Positions 8,890-16,131 of a stretch of DNA of 64,000 nucleotides are shown here, piece by piece. How positions within the stretch are numbered: position 1 is the first letter of the stretch; every line of letters starts with the position of its first letter. The notes under the pieces are model-generated. The model did no database searches, was not told the DNA's origin, and worked only from the letters and a program-made list of their open reading frames with translations. Origin of the DNA: Burkholderiales bacterium (GTDB lineage Bacteria; Pseudomonadota; Gammaproteobacteria; Burkholderiales; Burkholderiaceae_E); NCBI GenBank assembly GCA_026399875.1, contig JAPLQF010000011.1:44729-108728 (forward strand), read 5' to 3'. The position numbers and the translations under genes are program-made.

Positions 8890-11800
8890 TCAGGCGCGTT
8901 CGCCAGCCGCCCAGGCTTCGAACAGCGCGTCGCGGCCGCGCAGGCCAAGCGCCGGCAGCGCGTGGTTGACGACGTAGGTGGCACCCTGGTGCTTGTTGTC
9001 CCACATGGACTGGTGCGCGGCCGGCAAATCGCGCCAGGGCACGACGGTGGGCTCCGTGACGTCAAGCAAGCCGGCGGCCACCATGTCGTTCATGCGCGTC
9101 ACCTCGTAGGCATTGCACAAGTGCGTGCCCAGGATCGACGCCGACGGCATCAGGATTCGGCGCTGGCGCGTCCACACCTGCGGCGCATAGAAAGCATATC
9201 GGCGGCCGGCCATCTCTTCGCAGTAGACGACACGGCCGGTGAAGGGCTTGACCAGCGACGTGCTGACACCCAGGGCGTCGTGGCCGGCGCGTTCGAGGAT
9301 CAGGTCGGGCGCGCCGCGCGGGTTGTCGGGGCTGCGCAACAGCGCACCCACTGCCGCGCCGAAGGGCTTGAGCGTGCGGTCCTGGAAGTCGCGCACGCCG
9401 CTGCGGAAGGTCTCGATATCCTTCTTCGCGTCGGCCAGCCTGGGCATGGTCGCAGGCCAGTCGAAGTTCTCGCCCTGGCGGCGGCGAATGTCTTCCAGCG
9501 ACACCACGCCGACCACCGCATCTTCGAAGCCCAGCGACTGCACGAACTCGCGCTGCGCATCGGTGCTGGTGGCCACCACAGTGCGCGCACCGATCGCGCG
9601 CACCGCTTCGATCATCTCCAGTCCGGTGGCGTCGAGCAGCTCGGTGCTGTTCGGCCCGTAGTAGAGCAGCACCGCCTCGCCAGCGCGGGCGCCGGCACGT
9701 TGCAGCATGGCTTCGGGCGGCGCGCTGCCAGGCTTGCCGCCGAAAGTGAGGTGGTATCCCGACGACGCGCCATAAAAGGCCAGCGTGCCGCCCTCGGCCA
9801 GCAACTGAAAACTGCGCGCAAACGCGGTCTCGCCGGCATGCGAGACGACATAGTCCGCCAGCCGACCGCCGTTCTGGCGCCGGTATTCGTCCAGCAATGG
9901 CTGTCCTGCAGCTTCCCAGCCGGCAGGATCGTTCTCGGGAACCGGCGTGTACAGACTCTTGAACCGTGGGTCGGTGCGGTCGAGGGCGCCCACCGCGCCC
10001 TGCGTGCCGATGAAGCGCGCCCGCGACTCACTGGACACCCCGCCGGTCACGGCCAGACCGGCCCGGGTGGCGCTCTTGAGCGCTTCCAGCCCGGTGCCGG
10101 TGGCCGCCCCTTCGACGAACAAGGCCTTGCCGGGCGCGATCTTCAGCGTGGTGAACAGGGCCCGCACGATCGTGCCCAGGTTCAGGATGTAGGAGCCCGC
10201 CTGCTCCAGCGTCAGGTCGGCCGGCAGGGGGTGCAGCTGCGGGCTCTGGGTGATCAGGAACTGGGCATGGCTGCCGGTGCGGGTTTCATAGCCCTGGATC
10301 GAGAAGCCCACAAACATCGGGTCGCGACCCGCCAGCGGGCTGAGCAGGTCGGTCTGGCCCGAGTACACCGCAACCAGGTCGCCCACCTTCAGACGGCCCT
10401 CGCGCTTGGCCTCGCTGCCCAGCGCCGCGACCAGCGCCACACCGCCCGAGCCGGTGACCTGCACGTCCTCTTCGTGATTGTCGAAGGGCGAGACCGGAAT
10501 GCCGGTGAGCGCCCAGATGTCGTTGAAGTTGACCTCGGAGGCCAGCATGTAGACCAGCGTCTCATTGGGCAGTGGCGGCTCCACCGGCACAATGAGCTCG
10601 ACCTCGCTTTTTCGCGGCTCGCCGAAGCGCGGCTCGCCGGTGGCCGGGTTGCGCGGCACGCCAAATCCGAACTGCCACTGCGGAAGCGGTGTCACGCCGG
10701 GGTAGAACGGGGCGCCGAGCGGGAGCAGTTCACCCGCCGCCAGCTGCTGATCGATCCACGCCGAATGCTCGGCGGCCACCTTGACAGCGCCGCGCCGGAT
10801 GGGCAGCGCCGGGCTCTGTTTGTCCATGAACTGCTCGATGCCGGTCTTGCCGCCTTCAGGGTCGATCACGGCCTGCGCAAACAGCTCGGCCTCGACCGCC
10901 AAACCCTTGTCCAGGCCCTCGGTCCAGCCGGTGCGGATGGCCTGCAATGCGCGGTCACGTGCACCACCGCGGCCGGCCCATTGCAATTGCGCGTGCACCT
11001 GCTGCAGGTGCTCGTCAGCCAGCGCAGCGTCGAGCGACAGCGGCGAGGGTGCATTCCATGCCGTCAGGCTGTCGTGGCGGTCCTGCAGCGCACGGCCGAG
11101 CACGCTGTCTGCGCCACCGCTGCCAGGGCCCGTGCCCAGGAACTCGCGGATGCGCGCATGCGCCGCCGAGACCACGTCGGACGAGGCGCCGGCCAGTTCA
11201 TCGACCACGCCCAGCGACAGCGCCTCATCGCCGCCGACATTGCGCCCACCCAGGATCAGGTCCAGCGCATCGCGCAGGCCGTCGGCGCCGCGACGGCTGG
11301 CCAGCAGGCGCGGCAGCCGCTGCGTGCCGCCATAGCCGGGCAGCAGGCGCAGGCGGATCTCGGGCTGACCGAAGCGCGCCGTGGGTTCGGCAATGCGGTA
11401 GTGGCAGGCCAGCGCAAACTCCATGCCGCCTCCCAGCGCCACGCCCTGGATCGCGGCAATGCAGGGCTTGTTCATCCGCTCGATCTTGCGAAAGGCCAGG
11501 TGCGCGTTGTTCGGCAGCGCGCGCGCCTCATCGATGCTGCGGATATCTTCCAGCAACTGCCTGATGTCGGCCCCGGCCACGAAGCTGGCGGTGCCCTGCC
11601 CGGTGAAGACCACGGCGGCCACGTCGGCGCGCCGCGACAGGTGTTCGACCACCACCGTCAACTCGTCGAGCGCGCGTTCGTTCAGCGCGTTCACCGGCGG
11701 GTTGGTGACAGTGACGGTGGCCACGCGCCGGTTCGCCACCGGCCCCGGCGCCTGGTTGTACTGCACGGTGAAATAGCGATAGCGCTCGAACATCTGCTGC

Positions 11801-14478
11801 TCATCAGCCAGTTGCTGCTTGCGCTTCCATTCGGTGATGACCTTGCGCAGCTCGACGAGCGACTCCGGGTTCTTCAGCGTCGAGGCATCGCCCAGATCGG
11901 CCTGGGCCTCGTCTTCGACCAGGGCGCGCACCATGCGCCGCACATACTTGCCGCTGCGTGTCTCCGGAAACTGGGTCACCTCGATGAAGTCGCTGGGCAC
12001 GGCCACCGCGCCCTTCTCGCTGCGCACCAGATCGGTCAGGCGGCGCTTGTCGTCCTGCGTCAGCTTGCGTCCGGCAGTGGGCTTGACGAAGGCCAGCGGC
12101 GTGAGGCCCTTTTCTCGGTGAGGCGCGCCGACGACGATGACGTTGCCCACCGGGCTGTCGGGGTCGAGCGACTTGTGGCGCAGGATGGCGCCTTCGATTT
12201 CTTCGGTGCCCATGCGGTGGCCGCTGACGTTGATGACGTCGTCGCTGCGACCATGCAGGCTGAAGCTGTCGTCGGCATAGCGCACCGCAAAGTCGCCCTG
12301 GGTATAGGCCCAGGCACCGCGCCAGCGGGTCCAGTAGGTGGAGACCCAGCGCTGACCGTCACCACGCCAGCCGGCATTTACACGCAGGCCGCGCGGGCCG
12401 GGTTCGACACGAAAGCCGGCGGCGTCGCCCCACACCGTGCGCGCCAGGTACGGGTACGGCGCAGCGATGACGATCTCGCCCTTTTCATCCACTGCCGCGG
12501 CGCGCCAGGTCACCCCGGCCGCAACGCCCGGGGTGGTGGCATCGCGCGGCTGCGGCACGGTGATGCTGCCTTGGGCATCGGCGTCCTCGATCCAGACGTC
12601 GCCCACGATCCAGGGCAGGGGGTAGGTGTGCGCGTCGGCGTGCAGCGGGAAGTCGGCATTGCCGTAAAAGTGCGTCCAGACCATGCCGCCGTGTTCGGTG
12701 GCCCAATAACTGTTGATGTACTGCGGCGTCATCAGTTCCATGCCGAACTGCTGCACCGCGGGGCTGGTGGGTTCGGCGCAGAAGGTGGCAACCCGCAGGC
12801 TGCTCAGGTCGTACTGCTGCACGTCGCGCACGTTCTGCGCGTCGGCCATGATGGTCTTCAGGAAAGTGACGCCAGCCTTGAAGATGCGCACTCGGTAGCG
12901 TTCGATCATCGACGCGTAGCGCCCGGCGTGCGGGAAGGTCGGCGCGCCTTCGCCCAGGATGCCGGTGCAGCGTGTGGTCATGGTCGCACTGAGCATGTAA
13001 CTCTGGCCGGTGATCCACCCGGGGTCGGCAACAACGTAGACGACGTCGCCCGGCTGCGCATCGAAGGCGATCTTCATGGTGTGCGCCACGCCGGCGGTGT
13101 AGCCGCCGTGCACATGCACCACGCCCTTGGGCTTGCCGGTGGAGCCGCTGGTGTAGATGAAGAACAGCGGGAACTCAGCGTCAAGCGCGACTGGCGGGAC
13201 GGCAGCCCAGATGGCGCGCACGAAGTCGGCATCGGGCAGGGCCCGCAGCGCGGCCTCGTCGGCCAAGGCGAAGCCCGCCTCGCGCGCGGCCCGCAGCAGC
13301 GTCTCGGTGGCCGCGTCTGTCAGCTCGTGGCTCCAGCGGTCGCGCTCGGGCCGCCACACCAGGTCGGCCTGCGCGGTATGGCGCACCACCACCACCGCAT
13401 CGACCCGCGGCGGCGTGGCCACCAGTGCCTCGGCCACGGCGGTGCGAACGCGCGAGGCCTCGGCCGCATTCAGCCGGCCGGTGCGGCCGAGGTCGCGCAG
13501 CGCCCGGCCGACGCCTCGCATGGCGTCGCTGCGCTGCACCGTCACCTCTCCGGCCAGGGTATCGTCGACTGTGGCCAGCACCTGCTGCACGTCGGTCTCA
13601 GCCAGATTCAGGGTGGCCAGACGCTGGGCGATGGTCAAGCGCACCGTGGCCACCGGCACGTAGTCATCCAGCGCCGGGTCGGTGTAGGCCGTCTTGAACG
13701 GCACGATCTGCGCATTGCGGTAGCCGCCATCCGCGGTGACGACAATGCGTGCGCCGGCGTCGTGGATGCGGTCGGACAGTGTCTTGTCGCTGAAGCCTCC
13801 GAACACCGGCGTGTAGACGATGCCCAGCCGCTTGGCGCCCTCGGTCCAGTACAGTTGCTGCGGAATATTCGGCAGGTTCAGCGCGATGCGGTCGCCAGCC
13901 TTCAGGCCGAGACGCTGCAAAGCAATGGCGCACTTGGCGGTTTCCAGCAGCAGGGTCTTGCGCGAGATGACGTGTGCGTCCACCGGCGCGCCGCGGCCGC
14001 CGTCTTGCGACATGTCCCAGCGGTCGCCTTCGAACAGAAAGGCGGCCTCGGCGCCGAAGCCGGCCAGCACATGGCGGTCGACTTCGTTGAAGCAGGCGTT
14101 GGTGGCGCCGCCTTCGAACCACTTCCAGTGCGGCGGGTCGTCGGCGTTGAAGGCGCGCTGCCACGGTTCGTAGCCGGCCCCGAGATCGGCGGTGACCGGG
14201 GCGCCGCTGGCGGCGTCCCAGCCGGTCCAGCGGCCGCTGGCATCGTCGAACTGCAGCCAGGCACCGGCCGAGCCCACGCCCGAGTTTGCGGCAACGCCGG
14301 TGACGAACCAATGGATCTGCCGCCGTGCGATATCACCGTGGAAAGCGCCGGGGTCGCTCAGGGCTGCTGCGCGCTGACGATCCCAGTCGGCGCGGCTTCG
14401 CAAGGGGTTCACCTGGGCCGTCGGCACCGACGGGCTGCGCTGAGGGGGATTGGTGGTGTCGTTCATGCCTGGGGTCAT
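8890..14478 (-). CDS. pcs: Propionyl-CoA synthase (trifunctional)
   Basis: Converts 3-hydroxypropionate, CoA, ATP and NADPH to propionyl-CoA in one polypeptide of 1862 residues (Chloroflexus enzyme about 1822). Three domains are visible. An acyl-CoA synthetase domain (about 100-900) has the P-loop YTSGSTGKPKG at 442-452 and the late catalytic lysine in SGKYVRR near 843. A crotonase-type enoyl-CoA hydratase domain (about 930-1260) has GVALGGGMEFA near 1010. A medium-chain reductase-like enoyl-CoA reductase domain (about 1390-1862) has VEGAATGTGLE near 1460. The first gene of the pcs-mcr-carboxylase operon, with about 300 bp of non-coding DNA upstream. ATG at 14478 has GAGA close upstream; the in-frame ATG at 14466 is an alternative. 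An ordinary acetyl-CoA synthetase is excluded by the fused hydratase and reductase. Confidence 0.95.
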   Translation of the reverse strand: MTPGMNDTTNPPQRSPSVPTAQVNPLRSRADWDRQRAAALSDPGAFHGDIARRQIHWFVTGVAANSGVGSAGAWLQFDDASGRWTGWDAASGAPVTADLGAGYEPWQRAFNADDPPHWKWFEGGATNACFNEVDRHVLAGFGAEAAFLFEGDRWDMSQDGGRGAPVDAHVISRKTLLLETAKCAIALQRLGLKAGDRIALNLPNIPQQLYWTEGAKRLGIVYTPVFGGFSDKTLSDRIHDAGARIVVTADGGYRNAQIVPFKTAYTDPALDDYVPVATVRLTIAQRLATLNLAETDVQQVLATVDDTLAGEVTVQRSDAMRGVGRALRDLGRTGRLNAAEASRVRTAVAEALVATPPRVDAVVVVRHTAQADLVWRPERDRWSHELTDAATETLLRAAREAGFALADEAALRALPDADFVRAIWAAVPPVALDAEFPLFFIYTSGSTGKPKGVVHVHGGYTAGVAHTMKIAFDAQPGDVVYVVADPGWITGQSYMLSATMTTRCTGILGEGAPTFPHAGRYASMIERYRVRIFKAGVTFLKTIMADAQNVRDVQQYDLSSLRVATFCAEPTSPAVQQFGMELMTPQYINSYWATEHGGMVWTHFYGNADFPLHADAHTYPLPWIVGDVWIEDADAQGSITVPQPRDATTPGVAAGVTWRAAAVDEKGEIVIAAPYPYLARTVWGDAAGFRVEPGPRGLRVNAGWRGDGQRWVSTYWTRWRGAWAYTQGDFAVRYADDSFSLHGRSDDVINVSGHRMGTEEIEGAILRHKSLDPDSPVGNVIVVGAPHREKGLTPLAFVKPTAGRKLTQDDKRRLTDLVRSEKGAVAVPSDFIEVTQFPETRSGKYVRRMVRALVEDEAQADLGDASTLKNPESLVELRKVITEWKRKQQLADEQQMFERYRYFTVQYNQAPGPVANRRVATVTVTNPPVNALNERALDELTVVVEHLSRRADVAAVVFTGQGTASFVAGADIRQLLEDIRSIDEARALPNNAHLAFRKIERMNKPCIAAIQGVALGGGMEFALACHYRIAEPTARFGQPEIRLRLLPGYGGTQRLPRLLASRRGADGLRDALDLILGGRNVGGDEALSLGVVDELAGASSDVVSAAHARIREFLGTGPGSGGADSVLGRALQDRHDSLTAWNAPSPLSLDAALADEHLQQVHAQLQWAGRGGARDRALQAIRTGWTEGLDKGLAVEAELFAQAVIDPEGGKTGIEQFMDKQSPALPIRRGAVKVAAEHSAWIDQQLAAGELLPLGAPFYPGVTPLPQWQFGFGVPRNPATGEPRFGEPRKSEVELIVPVEPPLPNETLVYMLASEVNFNDIWALTGIPVSPFDNHEEDVQVTGSGGVALVAALGSEAKREGRLKVGDLVAVYSGQTDLLSPLAGRDPMFVGFSIQGYETRTGSHAQFLITQSPQLHPLPADLTLEQAGSYILNLGTIVRALFTTLKIAPGKALFVEGAATGTGLEALKSATRAGLAVTGGVSSESRARFIGTQGAVGALDRTDPRFKSLYTPVPENDPAGWEAAGQPLLDEYRRQNGGRLADYVVSHAGETAFARSFQLLAEGGTLAFYGASSGYHLTFGGKPGSAPPEAMLQRAGARAGEAVLLYYGPNSTELLDATGLEMIEAVRAIGARTVVATSTDAQREFVQSLGFEDAVVGVVSLEDIRRRQGENFDWPATMPRLADAKKDIETFRSGVRDFQDRTLKPFGAAVGALLRSPDNPRGAPDLILERAGHDALGVSTSLVKPFTGRVVYCEEMAGRRYAFYAPQVWTRQRRILMPSASILGTHLCNAYEVTRMNDMVAAGLLDVTEPTVVPWRDLPAAHQSMWDNKHQGATYVVNHALPALGLRGRDALFEAWAAGERA

Positions 14479-14786
14479 AGTCTCGGATTGGTCTGGGTCA
14501 TTGACTGACTGACGGCAGGCCTTTTTTTGGACGATCCTATCAGCACCGATTCATCGAGATCGCGCACTATGTCCGGATTTGACACGGCACAGGGTCGTTT
14601 CCCGAAACACCGGCGTCGGCGCGGTCCCTGGTGGTGACTAGGCGCAGATCGTCTCGCCGGGATACAGCGGCGCGCATTGGCGCGCATTGGCGCGCATTGG
14701 CGCGCATTGGCGGCACGCATTGGCATTACCCAGGTGGCCTGTCTGCAGATGAAACAGGGCAAGCAGCCCCGCATGCGATGCCAGGG
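14479..14786. promoter_or_regulatory. Upstream region of the pcs operon (308 bp, no gene)
   Basis: Non-coding stretch between the start of pcs and the 3' end of pcp. It must hold the promoter of the pcs-mcr-carboxylase operon, but I cannot pick a convincing sigma-70 pair; TAGGAT (minus strand, about 14530) is a weak -10 candidate without a good -35. It contains a run of seven T on the plus strand near 14522, a short inverted repeat GTTTC-CC-GAAAC at about 14596-14607, and the 10-bp tandem array at 14671-14710. No ORF here has coding character. Confidence 0.5.
14671..14710. repeat. Tandem array, 4 x CGCGCATTGG
   Basis: Four perfect head-to-tail copies of the 10-mer CGCGCATTGG, followed by a degenerate fifth copy (CACGCATTGG, then CATT). 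The array sits between the pcp stop and the pcs promoter region. The 10-bp period is close to one helical turn, so bound proteins would line up on one DNA face; it could equally be a slippage product. Confidence 0.95.
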
Positions 14787-15437
14787 TCAATCGGTCTGGC
14801 CGCCAGGCACATTCAACTCCTCGATGCCCTGCACCAGGGCCTCCACCACCAATGCCAGCCCGCGCACTTGCTCGGCCAGCGCCAGCGGCGTGCTGCCCGG
14901 ATGGGCTGCGGCTTGCGCGGGCAGTGGTGGCAGGTGGATGAAGCCGGCCAACACCTGTGGCTGGCGCCGCAAGGCCTGCATCAGTCCGTAGAAAACCTGA
15001 TTGCAGACGAAGCTGCCGGCACTCAGTGACAACTCGGCCGGCAGCCCGGCCTGCCGCAGCCGCTGCACCAGCGCCTTCACCGGCAGCCGGGTGAAGCAGG
15101 CCGCCGGGCCGCCGGCCACCACCGGCGTGCCAGCCGGCATCGCGCCGGCGTTGTCGGCGATGCGCGCATCGCACAGGTTTACGGCCACCCGCTCCAGGCT
15201 GATCGCCGAGCGGTTGCCGGCCAGGCCCAGGCACAGCACCAGTTGCGGGCGGTGGCGGCGGATGGCCTGCCGCAGCGCCGGCAGGGACTGTGCGAAAACA
15301 CAGGGCAGTTGCACCGCCGTGATCTGCGCGCCGCCACGCGATTGGCCGTGCAGCACCCGCGCCACCTCCCACGACGGGTTGACCGCCTCGCCGCCGAAGG
15401 GCTCGAAACCGGTCATCAGGATGCGTTCGATCGCCAT
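14787..15437 (-). CDS. pcp: Pyroglutamyl-peptidase I (pyrrolidone-carboxylate peptidase)
   Basis: Cytosolic cysteine peptidase that removes N-terminal pyroglutamate from peptides (family C15). The 216-residue product has the normal length. Family landmarks are present: TGFEPFGGE at residues 9-17, active-site Glu82 in ISLERVAVN, nucleophile Cys145 in GSFVCNQ and His168 in GFIHLPP. The start at 15437 gives MAIERILMTG, the usual N-terminus, with GGAG 6 nt upstream. A second in-frame ATG at 15449 has its own GGAG because a 12-bp segment is duplicated there. It is the last gene of a leftward run lemA, M48 protease, tlpA-like, pcp. High confidence. Confidence 0.93.
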   Translation of the reverse strand: MAIERILMTGFEPFGGEAVNPSWEVARVLHGQSRGGAQITAVQLPCVFAQSLPALRQAIRRHRPQLVLCLGLAGNRSAISLERVAVNLCDARIADNAGAMPAGTPVVAGGPAACFTRLPVKALVQRLRQAGLPAELSLSAGSFVCNQVFYGLMQALRRQPQVLAGFIHLPPLPAQAAAHPGSTPLALAEQVRGLALVVEALVQGIEELNVPGGQTD

Positions 15438-15438
15438 C

Positions 15439-15462
15439 GGCTGCTCCATGGGCTGCTCCAGG
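15439..15462. repeat. 12-bp direct duplication of the pcp ribosome-binding site and start
   Basis: Two 12-bp units on the plus strand, GGCTGCTCCATG and GGCTGCTCCAGG. On the minus strand each unit supplies a GGAG Shine-Dalgarno core placed before an in-frame ATG (15449 and 15437), so pcp has two stacked initiation sites. Confidence 0.85.
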
Positions 15463-15507
15463 GGTTGCGCCAGCGCAGACGGCGCGAATGGCAGTCGTCG
15501 AGCGCTT

Positions 15508-16098
15508 TCAGCCCGCCTGCGCCAGCAGGGTCTTGATATCGGTACGAAGCCGGACAAAATCGGGGCGCCCAAGCAAGCGCTGCCGGATTCGCCCATCACG
15601 CCCGGCCAGCCAGGTGAGCGGCGTGGCCTCGACACCGCCCCAGGCAGCCACCGTCTGACCCATCGGGTCGAGCGCCACGGGAAACGGCAATCGGCGGCTG
15701 GCCGCAAAGTGCAGGACATGGTCGGGGCGGTCGTAGGGCATTGCCACCGCCAGGAGCTCGAAGCCCAGCGGCTGAAATTCGGTATGCAGACGGATCAGCT
15801 CGGGCATTTCAGCCACGCACACCGCGCAACTGGTTGCCCAGAAGTTGACCAGTACCACCCGGTCGCGAAGCTCGGCGGCGCCGATCCGACGACCATCGAT
15901 CAGGGTGTAGGTGAGATCCGGAAGGCGCGACGGCCCGCCGAAAAACCGACCCGACTGGCCGCCCGAGAGCCGATGCCAGGCCCAGGCGGCGGTACCGGTC
16001 GCCGCCAGTCCGAGCGCTGCCCAGGTCAGCCGGCGGCGCGGCGACGCGAGGCGCGGCGACGCGAGGAGCGGAAAGTGCTTGTCGTCAGGGGTCGACAT
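15508..16098 (-). CDS. TlpA/ResA-family membrane-anchored thioredoxin-like protein
   Basis: A 196-residue protein with one N-terminal membrane anchor (about 24-42, preceded by arginines) and a periplasmic thioredoxin fold. The redox motif is Cys91-Ala-Val-Cys94 within FWATSCAVC, as in TlpA/ResA/DsbE proteins that reduce or shuttle disulfides, often for cytochrome c maturation. The second motif dipeptide AV differs from the more usual EP or PP. The N-terminal cytoplasmic tail contains LASPR twice, from a perfect 15-bp tandem duplication. It lies between the M48 protease and pcp. The client is not identifiable from sequence. Confidence 0.82.
   Translation of the reverse strand: MSTPDDKHFPLLASPRLASPRRRLTWAALGLAATGTAAWAWHRLSGGQSGRFFGGPSRLPDLTYTLIDGRRIGAAELRDRVVLVNFWATSCAVCVAEMPELIRLHTEFQPLGFELLAVAMPYDRPDHVLHFAASRRLPFPVALDPMGQTVAAWGGVEATPLTWLAGRDGRIRQRLLGRPDFVRLRTDIKTLLAQAG
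16036..16065. repeat. Perfect 15-bp tandem duplication inside the tlpA-like 5' coding end
   Basis: GCGCGGCGACGCGAG occurs twice head to tail. It is in frame and encodes LASPR-LASPR in the cytoplasmic tail of the TlpA-like protein. Confidence 0.95.
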
Positions 16099-16131
16099 AC
16101 TGGGTGGGCGCGAAGGCGATCGGCCCCCAGT

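Noticed and set aside
8843..9004. N-terminal extension of malonyl-CoA reductase by 54 codons
   Set aside because: It overlaps the 3' end of pcs, lacks similarity to the family, and a correctly spaced AAGG precedes the ATG at 8842.
8962..14508. A 1848-codon open frame on the plus strand opposite pcs
   Set aside because: It is antisense to a protein with three recognised catalytic domains. Long opposite-strand open frames are expected from GC-rich codon usage, and its translation is low in hydrophobic core patterns and rich in Arg/His/Gln.
14505..14530. Run of seven T near 14522 as an intrinsic terminator
   Set aside because: No stable GC-rich hairpin precedes it, and no plus-strand gene ends there.
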